Source: Frigoribacterium sp. PhB24
GTDB taxonomy: Bacteria > Actinomycetota > Actinomycetes > Actinomycetales > Microbacteriaceae
Length of the DNA: 64,000 nt
Assembly: GCF_003755185.1 (NCBI RefSeq)
Contig: NZ_RKIC01000009.1
Coordinates: 62,001 to 126,000 of the forward strand
Direction of reading: 5' to 3'
The notes beneath the pieces were generated by a model. That model ran no database searches, was not told the DNA's origin, and worked only from the letters and a program-made list of their open reading frames with translations. Made by a program: the position numbers and the translations under genes. Shown one piece after another: positions 1 through 7,612 of this stretch (within the stretch, counting starts at the first letter, position 1; each line of letters opens with the position of its first letter).

Positions 1-544
1 GCCGCGCGATCCGCCCGAACCCGAGCAGCCCCAGCGTCGCGCCGTGCAGCTCGCGACCCACGAAGGAGGCGCGGGTCGGCCCGGCCCCGGGGCCGTCGCC
101 ACCCGGGTCCCCGGCCCCCGCGCCTCCGCCGCCCGACCACGCCGCCCCGAGTCCGCGCCGGGTCACCATCAGCAACGTCACCGCGAGCTCGGCCACCGAC
201 CGGCTGTTCGCGGCCGGGGTCGTGGTCACGGCGATGCCGAGCTCGGCCGCGGTGTCGACGTCGACGGTGTCGAGGCCGACGCCGTGCCGCGCGACGATGC
301 GCAGTCGCGGTGCCTCGCGCATCATCGCGCCGTCGACCCGGGCCGTGCGCAGCAGTACGCCCTCCACCTCGGTCGCGACGTCGGACCAGCCCGCGGCGTC
401 GACGCCCCAGCCGAGCCGCACGTCGGCCCAGTCGCGCAGGGACGCGACCACGTCGTCGTCGATCGGCCGCGGCACCCAGACGACGGGCGCGCGGCCCACC
501 GGGTTCGTCGAGCCCGTCGGGCCCGTCGAGCCCGGGTCAGTCAC
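1..544 (-). CDS. D-2-hydroxyacid dehydrogenase (partial, 3' end outside window)
   Basis: Reads leftwards from a GTG at 544-542 and leaves the window still open, so about 181 N-terminal codons are visible. The translation has the catalytic-domain pattern of the SerA/2-hydroxyacid dehydrogenase family: RIVARHGVGLDTVDV followed by a region starting NSRSVAELAVTLLM, then GLLGFGRIAR, the glycine-rich NAD-binding turn, at the very edge. The family reduces 2-oxoacids to D-2-hydroxyacids, or the reverse, in the cytoplasm. The GTG overlaps the stop of the RraA-like gene by a few bases, so the two are translationally coupled. The substrate cannot be read from the sequence; the neighbours suggest a carboxylic-acid pathway. 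Confidence 0.85.
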   Translation of the reverse strand, partial: MTDPGSTGPTGSTNPVGRAPVVWVPRPIDDDVVASLRDWADVRLGWGVDAAGWSDVATEVEGVLLRTARVDGAMMREAPRLRIVARHGVGLDTVDVDTAAELGIAVTTTPAANSRSVAELAVTLLMVTRRGLGAAWSGGGGAGAGDPGGDGPGAGPTRASFVGRELHGATLGLLGFGRIAR

Positions 545-1145
545 GCGGCACCAGCAGCCGGTTCGCCGCGCGGCGGTCGCCCTCTCCGCGCAGCAGCTCG
601 TGCGTGGCGGCCACGACCTCGTCGACCCGGGCCGCCGGCACGACCGCCACGCCGTCGTCGTCGCCGAGCACCCAGTCGCCCGGCGACACCGCCACGCCAC
701 CGACGGCGATCGTCTCGCCGGTCCGGAACGGCCCGGTCTTCCACGGCCCGGCCGGTGTCACGGAGCGCGCGAACACGGGCACGCCCACCCGTTCGAGCTC
801 GACCACGTCGCGCGCGGCGGCGTCGAGCACGATGCCGCCGACGCCGAGCGCCTTGGCCTTCTCGGCCACCAGCTCGCCGATCAGCGCGCGGGTCTCGTCG
901 GCGCCACCGTTGACCACGAGGATCTCGCCCCGCCGGATGCGTTCGAACGCGGCGTGCAGACCGGCGTTGTCGCCCGGCCGGGTCCACACGGTGAACGCCG
1001 GACCCGACAGCGCGGCGCCGCGCCAGAGCGGCCGGATGCCGTCCGCGACGCCGAAGCGCTCCATGGCGTCCGAGACGGTGGCGACGGGGAGCTCGCCAGG
1101 GGCAGGGAGGGACGGCGAGGCGGGCGAGGCGGAGGCGGTGCTCAT
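537..1145 (-). CDS. RraA-family aldolase/decarboxylase-like protein
   Basis: 202 residues. It matches the RraA/HMG-CHA aldolase fold: a GGADETRALIGELVA region, the DAAARD segment (Arg and Asp are the conserved catalytic/metal positions of the family) and the terminal GDDDGVAVVP signature. Enzymatic members are divalent-metal class II aldolases acting on 4-hydroxy-4-methyl-2-oxoglutarate-type acids and also decarboxylate oxaloacetate; other members regulate RNase E, which is unlikely in this context. An AGGAG Shine-Dalgarno lies 5 nt before the ATG. It is the middle gene of an IclR-RraA-dehydrogenase minus-strand operon opposite a tricarboxylate importer, which fits oxaloacetate or a branched hydroxy-oxoacid as substrate (inference). 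Confidence 0.85.
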   Translation of the reverse strand: MSTASASPASPSLPAPGELPVATVSDAMERFGVADGIRPLWRGAALSGPAFTVWTRPGDNAGLHAAFERIRRGEILVVNGGADETRALIGELVAEKAKALGVGGIVLDAAARDVVELERVGVPVFARSVTPAGPWKTGPFRTGETIAVGGVAVSPGDWVLGDDDGVAVVPAARVDEVVAATHELLRGEGDRRAANRLLVPRD

Positions 1146-1203
1146 GGTGCTCCTGTCGTTCGGGGGTGCGGGGTCTCTCGGTCGCCGGTGCGTGTGCGGG
1201 CGG

Positions 1204-2073
1204 TCAGTCGAGGGCGGGTGGCAGCCCGGTGCGGGCGAGGTCCGAGGAGGCGCGGCGCAGCTCGTCCGCGAACCGCGCCACCGCGTCGTCGGTGAAACGA
1301 CTCGTCGGCCCGCCCAGGGCGAGGGCGACGGGTCGGCCCGGCGGGCGTCCCGGGACGAGGACGGCGACGCCCGAGTTGCCGGGCTCCCGTGTGCCGTGCG
1401 ACACCGACCAGCCGTCGAGACGGGCCCGCTCGATCCGGGCCCGCACGGCGTCGCGGTCGACGGGCAGCGTCGGCGCCGCTGAGAACGGGGTGGTCGGGCT
1501 CGACACGGCCGTGCCCGGGTGCGCCGTGGCGTCGACGTCGTCGAGGGTCGCGTCGAGCACGTCGGCGGGCTCGCCGCTCAGCAGCACGGCCCCCGCGGCG
1601 CCGATCCACAGCGGCAGCTCGTCGCCCACCTGGACGACGTGACGCAGGCTGTGCGGACTGGGCGATTGCGCCACGACGACGCGGGCCACGCCACGGCGCA
1701 CGTAGAGGCTGACGGTCTCGCCCGTCTCCTCGGCGAGCGCGGCCATGCGGTCGGCGGTGGCGGTGGGCACGGCCCAGGCGCGGGCGGCGAAGGCCCCCCA
1801 GTGGATCATCCGTGTGCCGACGCCGACCCGCCCGTCGGGCCCGTGCTGCAGCATGCCCTCGGCGACGAGGGTGTCGACCAGACGCAGGACGGTCGTGCGG
1901 GGGAGGCCCGAGACGCGCACGAGTTCGGCGAGGGTCTGCGTGCTGCGATCGGGCGTGAAAGCCTGCAACACGGCGAGGGCCCGGCTGACGGCGCGGACGC
2001 CGCTCGTGTCGCCGCGGCCCGGTGTTGCGGGGGACAGGGCCGCGGGGGACGGTGTCGCGTCAGCTGGAGTCAT
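1204..2073 (-). CDS. IclR-family transcriptional regulator
   Basis: 289 residues from the ATG at 2073, which is preceded by GAGAGG; the open frame extends further upstream, but those codons lie in the divergent promoter region. The N-terminal winged helix-turn-helix (residues about 35-95: TLAELVRVSGLPRTTVLRL) is followed by an IclR effector domain. IclR proteins are usually one-effector repressors or activators of adjacent catabolic operons. The gene is divergent from tctC and upstream of the RraA-like gene, so it probably controls both arms. A copy of the GGAGGCGCGG word sits inside the 3' coding part (1246-1255). Confidence 0.9.
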   Translation of the reverse strand: MTPADATPSPAALSPATPGRGDTSGVRAVSRALAVLQAFTPDRSTQTLAELVRVSGLPRTTVLRLVDTLVAEGMLQHGPDGRVGVGTRMIHWGAFAARAWAVPTATADRMAALAEETGETVSLYVRRGVARVVVAQSPSPHSLRHVVQVGDELPLWIGAAGAVLLSGEPADVLDATLDDVDATAHPGTAVSSPTTPFSAAPTLPVDRDAVRARIERARLDGWSVSHGTREPGNSGVAVLVPGRPPGRPVALALGGPTSRFTDDAVARFADELRRASSDLARTGLPPALD

Positions 2074-2151
2074 CGTGTCGACCTCTCGCCGGGGAAGCGC
2101 GGGGCCCGGGTGGGGCCGCCCTTGCGGGGACTTCCACGGCGAAGCTACCAT

Positions 2152-2183
2152 CAGGCGGACACAGACATCCACCAGGCGGACAC
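2152..2183. promoter_or_regulatory. Paired direct repeat, probable IclR operator
   Basis: Two exact copies of CAGGCGGACAC, at 2152-2162 and 2173-2183, lie 21 bp apart (two helical turns) between the divergent IclR and tctC genes. A TANNNT hexamer (TACCAT, 2146-2151) on the plus strand touches the first copy. The pairing and location are what is expected of a regulator binding site; assigning it to the neighbouring IclR protein is inference. Confidence 0.5.
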
Positions 2184-2241
2184 CCTTCGGAGTGACACCC
2201 GCCGGTGCGAGCCGCTGCAACCATCACAAGGGAGTGATCGT

Positions 2242-3246
2242 GTGGGCAATCCGACCGACAGGAACAGGCGCAAGGTCGTCACGGGGGCCGTCGGCGTCGT
2301 CGCGACGGCGGTGCTCGTCGGCTTCGCGGCCGTCGACGCCGGCGACGGCACGGCGGGCGCCGACCCCCGGGCCAAGCTGACGATGATGGCGCCCGCCGCA
2401 CCCGGCGGCGGGTGGGACCTCGCGGCCCGTGAGTCGCAGCAGGCCCTGCGCGCGGCGTCGATCGTCAACAACGTGCAGGTGGTGAACGTGCCGGGTGCCG
2501 GCGGCACCATCGGCCTCAGCCAGTTCGTCGGCCTCGGTGCCGACCCCACGAACCTCATGATGACCGGCACGGTCATGGAGGGGGCGATCACGGTCAACGG
2601 GTCGGACGTCGACCTCTCGGACACGACGCCCATCGCCAAGCTGGCCGAGGACTACGAGGTCTTCATCGTCCCCGCGGACTCGCCCTACGAGACGATCGAC
2701 GACTTCGTCGCCGCCTGGAGCGAGGCGCCGCAGAGCCACCCGATCGGTGGCGGCGGGCTCGGCGGCACCGATCATTTGCTGGCCGGCCTGTTCGCTCGTG
2801 AGGTCGGCGTCGACCCGGGCGACATCAACTACGTCTCGTACGCGGGAGGCGGCGAGGTGCTGACCGCCCTGCTCTCGGGCACGGTCGAGATCGGCGTCAG
2901 CGGCTACAACGAGTTCAGCGACCAGATCGAGGCCGGTAACCTGCGGGCCCTCGCGCTCTCGGCCGAAGAACCGGTCGACGGCATCGACGCCCCGACCTTC
3001 ATCGAGCAGGGCATCGACGTGCACCTGCCGAACTGGCGCGGTCTCGTGGCCCCGAAGGGCATCACCGACGCCGAGCGTGACGAGCTCGTCGCCATCATCG
3101 ACGAGATGGTCGCCTCCGACGAATGGCAGGACACCCTGAGGCGCAACTCCTGGGCCCCGGCGGTGGTCACGGGCGAGGACTTCGCCGACTTCATCGCCGA
3201 GGACCAGGCCCGCGTGAACACGATCATCGAGGAGCTGGGCCTGTGA
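2242..3246 (+). CDS. tctC: Tripartite tricarboxylate transporter substrate-binding protein
   Basis: 334 residues from the GTG at 2242 (GGAG 7 nt upstream); the start is fixed by the signal sequence, RNRRKVVTG followed by a hydrophobic stretch to about residue 33. The mature part has the Bug/TctC pattern: APGGGWDLAAR near the N-terminus, then PGAGGTIGLSQF, GGGGLGGTDHLLAGLF and YVSYAGGGEVLTALLSG. It should be exported, bind a carboxylate ligand outside the membrane and deliver it to TctAB. There is no lipobox cysteine, so in a monoderm it may stay anchored by the uncleaved signal or be released. First gene of a tightly coupled five-gene operon. Confidence 0.88.
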   Translation: MGNPTDRNRRKVVTGAVGVVATAVLVGFAAVDAGDGTAGADPRAKLTMMAPAAPGGGWDLAARESQQALRAASIVNNVQVVNVPGAGGTIGLSQFVGLGADPTNLMMTGTVMEGAITVNGSDVDLSDTTPIAKLAEDYEVFIVPADSPYETIDDFVAAWSEAPQSHPIGGGGLGGTDHLLAGLFAREVGVDPGDINYVSYAGGGEVLTALLSGTVEIGVSGYNEFSDQIEAGNLRALALSAEEPVDGIDAPTFIEQGIDVHLPNWRGLVAPKGITDAERDELVAIIDEMVASDEWQDTLRRNSWAPAVVTGEDFADFIAEDQARVNTIIEELGL

Positions 3247-3833
3247 GCGGCGTCATCCGGACCGTCTCGGTCACCCGCCGGGCCGTCGTCGTCGCGGACG
3301 GGTTCTGGCGCCGACGCACCGGCCTGATCGTGCCGGGACTCATGCTCGTCATCGGCCTGGCCCTCGTCGTCGGCACGGTGACGATGCGCGTGCCCGACAC
3401 CGCCACCTCGCCCGGGCCCCAGGTCTTCCCGGCCATCGTGGCCGCCCTCGTGTTGATCGTGGCCGTGCTGCTCGCGGTCGACGTGCTGCGCAAGCCCGAG
3501 GCAGCCACGGTCGAGATCGCCCAGCCCGCCGCCCCCGGCGACGTCGACGACCTCGACCTCGACGGCGAACCCGTCGACCGCCGTCCGACCAGCAACCGCC
3601 GGGCCCTGCTCGGTGCCCTCGGCACGGTCGTCGTGTTCATCGCCGCCCTCACGCCGCTCGGCTGGCTGCTGGCCGGCGCCGTCCTGTTCTGGGGCATCGC
3701 GCGATCGCTCGGCAGTCGGCGTCCGGCCTTCGACGTCTTCCTGGCGCTGGCGATCTCGTCGATCGTGCAGCTCGCCTTCTCGGCCGGACTCGGCCTCAAC
3801 CTGCCTCCCGGCATCCTCGAGGGGATCTTCTGA
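3243..3833 (+). CDS. tctB: Tripartite tricarboxylate transporter small membrane subunit
   Basis: 196 residues. The GTG at 3243 overlaps the tctC stop (GTGA). It shows the four-helix pattern of TctB: one helix at about residues 22-45, one near 60-80, then a charged acidic loop (DVDDLDLDGEP) and two C-terminal helices. The small subunit partners TctA in the membrane; its exact role in transport is poorly defined. The next gene, tctA, begins at the last base of its stop codon, so the subunits are co-translated. Confidence 0.85.
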   Translation: MSGVIRTVSVTRRAVVVADGFWRRRTGLIVPGLMLVIGLALVVGTVTMRVPDTATSPGPQVFPAIVAALVLIVAVLLAVDVLRKPEAATVEIAQPAAPGDVDDLDLDGEPVDRRPTSNRRALLGALGTVVVFIAALTPLGWLLAGAVLFWGIARSLGSRRPAFDVFLALAISSIVQLAFSAGLGLNLPPGILEGIF

Positions 3834-5368
3834 TGGAATCGCTCGCCAACCTCGGGGACGGGTTCCTCACCGTCCTGACCCCGATCAACATGCTCTGGGT
3901 GCTGATCGGCGCCGTGCTCGGCACGGCCGTCGGCGTCCTGCCCGGCCTCGGCTCGGCCATGGCCGTCGCCCTGCTGTTGCCCGTCACCTTCTCGCTCGAT
4001 CCGATCGGCGCGTTCATCATGTTCGCGGGGGTGCTCTTCGGGGGCCTGTTCGGCGACTCGATCTCGGGCATCCTGATGAACACGCCGGGCAACAGCACGG
4101 CCATCGCAGGCACCATCGAGGGCCACAAGATGGCCACGAGCGGGCGGGCCGCCCAGGCTCTCGCGACCTCGGCCATCGGTGCCTTCATCGGCGGCATCAT
4201 CGCCTCGGTGCTCGTCGTGTTCTTCGCCCCACGCCTGGCGGAGCTCGCCACCCTGTTCGGCCCCGCCGAGTACCTCGCCCTGGCGGTGTTCGCCTTCGTG
4301 GCGATCTCGGCGGTCGTCACCGAGTCGGTGCTCCGCGGACTCGCCGCCCTCGGCATCGGCCTGGCCATCTCGGTCGTCGGCATCGACGGCATCTCGGGTG
4401 CCTCACGCTTCACGGCCGGCGTGCCCGAGCTCTTCGACGGCATCGACATCGTCGTCATCACCGTCGGCCTGCTGGCCCTCGGCGAGGTGTTCAGCGTCGC
4501 CGCCAAGCGCGGCACCCGCGACGAGACCGCTCTCGTGCCCTCGCGCGGTCGCCTGTGGCTGTCCCGTCGCGAGTTCCGGCTCGCGGCGCCGGCCTGGCTG
4601 CGCGGCACGGCGATCGGCATCCCGTTCGGCATCATCCCGGTGGGCGGTGCCGAAGTGCCGACCTTCCTCGCCTACGGCACCGAGCGTCGACTCGACGCCC
4701 GCCGCAAGGACTCGATGTTCGGCCGCGGCGCCATCCAGGGCGTCGCCGGTCCCGAGGCGGCGGGCAACGCCACGGCAGGCACGGCGATGGGCGCGCTGCT
4801 CGCCCTCGGCTTGCCGACCTCGGCCACGGCGGCGATCCTGCTCGCGGCGTTCCGCCAGTACGGCCTGCAGCCCGGGCCGCTGCTGTTCGAGCGCGCCCCG
4901 GACCTCGTCTGGGCCCTGCTCGCCAGCTTCTTCGTCGGCATGGTCGTGCTGCTGATCCTCAACCTGCCGTTCGCCCCGCTCTGGGCCAAGCTGCTCAAGG
5001 TGCCGCGTCATTACCTGTACGCGGGCATCTCGGTGTTCGCGATGCTCGGCGTCTACGCGACGAGCGCCAAGATCCTCGACCTCGTGCTCGTCACGGTGAT
5101 CGGGCTGATCGGGTTCCTCATGCGCCGCTACGGCCTGCCGGTCGCGCCGATGCTCATCGCGATCATCCTGGGCCCACTCGCCGAGACCGAGTTCCGCCGG
5201 GCGATGGCCGTCAGCGAGAGCGACCCCGCCGTCCTCGTGTCGAGCCCGATCTCGGTGACCCTCTACGTCGTGCTCCTGCTCGCCGTCGCGGGCGCCGCCT
5301 TCCAGAAGATCCGCAGCCGGAGGACCGTCGCCCAGGCGATCGCCGACCGGCAGAGAGAGACCGTGTGA
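3833..5368 (+). CDS. tctA: Tripartite tricarboxylate transporter large permease subunit
   Basis: 511 residues with about 11-12 hydrophobic segments. It carries the TctA (DUF112) signatures: [20 protein letters not shown] near residues 38-57, [20 protein letters not shown] around 70-90, and a mirrored C-terminal half with [21 protein letters not shown]. Family members are cation-coupled permeases for citrate, tricarballylate and related di/tricarboxylates when fed by a TctC protein. Length is normal for the family. The coupled downstream CoA-transferase and lyase genes make a citrate-like substrate the simplest reading (inference). Confidence 0.9.
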   Translation: MESLANLGDGFLTVLTPINMLWVLIGAVLGTAVGVLPGLGSAMAVALLLPVTFSLDPIGAFIMFAGVLFGGLFGDSISGILMNTPGNSTAIAGTIEGHKMATSGRAAQALATSAIGAFIGGIIASVLVVFFAPRLAELATLFGPAEYLALAVFAFVAISAVVTESVLRGLAALGIGLAISVVGIDGISGASRFTAGVPELFDGIDIVVITVGLLALGEVFSVAAKRGTRDETALVPSRGRLWLSRREFRLAAPAWLRGTAIGIPFGIIPVGGAEVPTFLAYGTERRLDARRKDSMFGRGAIQGVAGPEAAGNATAGTAMGALLALGLPTSATAAILLAAFRQYGLQPGPLLFERAPDLVWALLASFFVGMVVLLILNLPFAPLWAKLLKVPRHYLYAGISVFAMLGVYATSAKILDLVLVTVIGLIGFLMRRYGLPVAPMLIAIILGPLAETEFRRAMAVSESDPAVLVSSPISVTLYVVLLLAVAGAAFQKIRSRRTVAQAIADRQRETV

Positions 5369-6627
5369 CCCAGCCCCACGACCCCGCCCCGCCCCACGAC
5401 CCCGCCCGGGCCCACGACCGGCCCCGACCCCTCGAGGGCGTCCGCGTCCTCGACATGACCAACGTCCTCGCCGGCCCGTACGCGGCGTACCAGCTCGCCC
5501 TGCTCGGGGCCGACGTGATCAAGGTCGAGACACCGCACGGGGGCGACCTCGCCCGCCAACTGGGGGCGTCCGCGGAACTGAACCAGCGCCTCCTCGGCAT
5601 CTCGTTCCTGGCGCAGAACGCCCAGAAGCGGTCTCTGACCGTGGACCTGAAGAAACCGGGCGGGGCCGAGGTGCTGCGGCGGGCGGTGGCCGAGGCCGAC
5701 GTGCTGCTCGAGAACTTCCGGCCCGGCGTGCTCGAGCGCCTCGGCTTCGGCTGGGACGTGCTGCGGGGGATCAACCCGCGCCTCGTCTACGCGGCGATCT
5801 CGGGGTTCGGGCAGACCGGCCCGTTGCGCGGCAAGCCCGCGTACGACCAGATCATCCAGGGCAGCTCGGGCATGATGAGCGTCACCGGCACGCCCGAGAC
5901 GGCCCCGCTGCGCGCCGGCTACCCGATCGCCGACACGCTCGGCGGACTGGCGGCGGCGTTCGCGATCTCGTCGGCGCTGCTCGGCCGCGAGCGGACCGGC
6001 CTGGGCTCGGTCATCGACGTGTCGATGCTCGAGACCGCGGCGACCGCGATGGGCTGGGTCGTCTCGAACCACCTCGTCGCGGGCACCGAGCCGCGTCCGC
6101 TCGGCAACGACAACGGCACGGCGGCCCCGTCGGGCACGTTCGCGACCGGCGACGGAGCCCTCAACATCGCGGCCAACAAGCAGGAGCAGTTCGAGTCGCT
6201 CTGCACCCTGATCGGTCGCGCCGACCTCGCCGTCGACCCGCGCTTCGCCGCCCGCGAGGACCGCAAGACCCACCGGGCCGCCCTCACGCGCGAGATCGAG
6301 CAGGCGTTGAGCGCGCGCGGCGCCGCCGAGTGGGAGGGGCTGCTGAGCGACGCCGGAGTACCCGCGGCGGCGGTGCTCACGGTGGCCGAGATGCTCGACA
6401 GCCCGCAGGTGCGCGACCGCGAACTCGTGCACGGGCTGCCCTTCCCGGGCGGTGCGGAGGGCGATGACCCGTTGCGGGTGATGGGACACGGCATCCGCGT
6501 CGACGGGGTACCCGGGACGCCGACCCTGCCGCCACCGCTGCTCGGACAGCACACCGACGAGATCCTCGCCGAGCTCGGCTTCGACGCCGACGAGATCCAC
6601 CACCTGAGAGAAGGAGGCGCGGTATGA
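5365..6627 (+). CDS. Class III (CaiB/BaiF family) CoA-transferase
   Basis: 420 residues from a GTG overlapping the tctA stop. After a Pro/His/Asp-rich lead of about 20 residues comes the family start LEGVRVLDMTNVLAGPYAA, then VIKVETPHGGD, LLENFRPGVLERLGFG and GKPAYDQIIQG. In this last motif Asp161 corresponds to the catalytic aspartate that forms the acyl anhydride. Class III enzymes move CoA between carboxylic acids. Placed between an importer and a citryl-CoA-lyase-like enzyme, it probably activates the imported acid to its CoA thioester. The CoA donor is unknown. Confidence 0.88.
   Translation: MTQPHDPAPPHDPARAHDRPRPLEGVRVLDMTNVLAGPYAAYQLALLGADVIKVETPHGGDLARQLGASAELNQRLLGISFLAQNAQKRSLTVDLKKPGGAEVLRRAVAEADVLLENFRPGVLERLGFGWDVLRGINPRLVYAAISGFGQTGPLRGKPAYDQIIQGSSGMMSVTGTPETAPLRAGYPIADTLGGLAAAFAISSALLGRERTGLGSVIDVSMLETAATAMGWVVSNHLVAGTEPRPLGNDNGTAAPSGTFATGDGALNIAANKQEQFESLCTLIGRADLAVDPRFAAREDRKTHRAALTREIEQALSARGAAEWEGLLSDAGVPAAAVLTVAEMLDSPQVRDRELVHGLPFPGGAEGDDPLRVMGHGIRVDGVPGTPTLPPPLLGQHTDEILAELGFDADEIHHLREGGAV
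6613..6622 (+). promoter_or_regulatory. Strong ribosome binding site that coincides with the interspersed word
   Basis: AAGGAGG at 6611-6617, six bases before the ATG at 6624, is a near-perfect Shine-Dalgarno for the lyase gene although the gene also overlaps the preceding stop. The site contains the full GGAGGCGCGG word, so this copy can be explained by translation initiation alone. Confidence 0.75.
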
Positions 6628-7493
6628 GCGCCGACGAGAGGGCCGACCTCGAGACCCGCCTCGCCGCCGCGCAGGCCGAGACCGCCCGGCTCGAGGCCCG
6701 GATCGCCTCGACCACGGCATGGTGGTCGACGGCAATCACGAAGATCGAGCCGGGCGTCATCGAACTGCGTGGCTACCCGGTGCAGCAGCTGATCGGCAAC
6801 CTCGGCTTCGTCGAGACCGTCTGGCTGATGACGCGCGGCGAACGGCCCGAGCCGGCGCAGGCCGCCCTGCTCGAGGCCGCGCTCGTCGCGAGCGTCGACC
6901 ACGGGCCGCAGGCACCCTCGATCGCGAGCGCCCGCATGGCGGTCACCTGCGGCGTCGGTCTGAACTCGGCCGTCGCCAACGGCGTCAACGTCCTGGGCGA
7001 CACCCACGGAGGCGCGGGCCAGCAATGCGTCCAACTGCTGAACCGTCTGGTCGCCGCGCACCGCGACACCGGTGCGTCGCTCGACGAGCTGGCCGCCGCC
7101 GAGGTCGCCTCCCACAAGGCCCGGGGCGAGTTCGTGCCCGGGTTCGGACACCGGTTCCACCCTCGTGATCCGCGCCGCGATCCGCTGCTGGCGCTCGTCG
7201 AGCGGGCTCGCGACCAGGGGGTGGTCGAGGGGCGTCACCTCGACATCGCCCTCGCGGTCGAGGGCGTGCTGGCGTCCCGGAACGTGCCGATGAACATCGA
7301 CGGCGTGTCGGCCGTGGTCTACGGCGAACTCGGCATCGAGCCCGAGCTCGCACGCGGGCTGTTCGTGCTGTCACGCTCGGTGGGCATCCTCGCCCACGCC
7401 TGGGAGGAGGGCGGCTCGGGCCAGCGCATCAAGGGCCCCCTGCCCAAGGGCTTCCTGGCCGACTACACCGGCCCCGCCACCCGCGACCTCTGA
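6624..7493 (+). CDS. Citryl-CoA-lyase-like protein (citrate synthase superfamily)
   Basis: 289 residues, far shorter than citrate synthase (about 430) and close to the lyase module of ATP-citrate lyase and stand-alone citryl-CoA lyases. The superfamily active-site residues are in place: His93 in VDHG, His128 in DTHGGAGQ, His176 in GFGHRFHPRDPR and Asp226 in NIDGVSA. These can perform retro-Claisen cleavage of citryl-CoA to acetyl-CoA and oxaloacetate. A helical charged lead (residues 1-32) precedes the domain. Last gene of the tct operon, ending at a strong hairpin. The true substrate could be a methylated or other citrate analogue. Confidence 0.8.
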   Translation: MSADERADLETRLAAAQAETARLEARIASTTAWWSTAITKIEPGVIELRGYPVQQLIGNLGFVETVWLMTRGERPEPAQAALLEAALVASVDHGPQAPSIASARMAVTCGVGLNSAVANGVNVLGDTHGGAGQQCVQLLNRLVAAHRDTGASLDELAAAEVASHKARGEFVPGFGHRFHPRDPRRDPLLALVERARDQGVVEGRHLDIALAVEGVLASRNVPMNIDGVSAVVYGELGIEPELARGLFVLSRSVGILAHAWEEGGSGQRIKGPLPKGFLADYTGPATRDL

Positions 7494-7530
7494 GGCGCGG
7501 CCGCGGGTACCTCCGCCTCACCCCGCGAGC

Positions 7531-7586
7531 CGAGTGGGCTGGAGATGTCCTTCTCCCGCGTGCGGAGGACATCTTCTGCCCACTCG
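7531..7586. terminator. Hairpin between convergent genes
   Basis: Inverted repeat with 21-bp arms (7531-7551 and 7566-7586; two mismatches) and a 14-nt loop, between the ends of the lyase gene and jetC. There is no T-tract, as is usual in high-GC actinobacteria. The symmetry would serve both directions. Confidence 0.65.
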
Positions 7587-7612
7587 ATCGACGTGGGACG
7601 GGGAGGCGCAGG

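Noticed and set aside
1519-2241. Long upstream extension of the tctC reading frame
   Set aside because: It is antisense to the IclR gene and the divergent promoter; the signal peptide begins only at 2242.
7008-7018. Copy of the dispersed word in the lyase gene
   Set aside because: It encodes HGGAG of the catalytic motif DTHGGAGQ, so protein constraint explains it without a DNA-level role.
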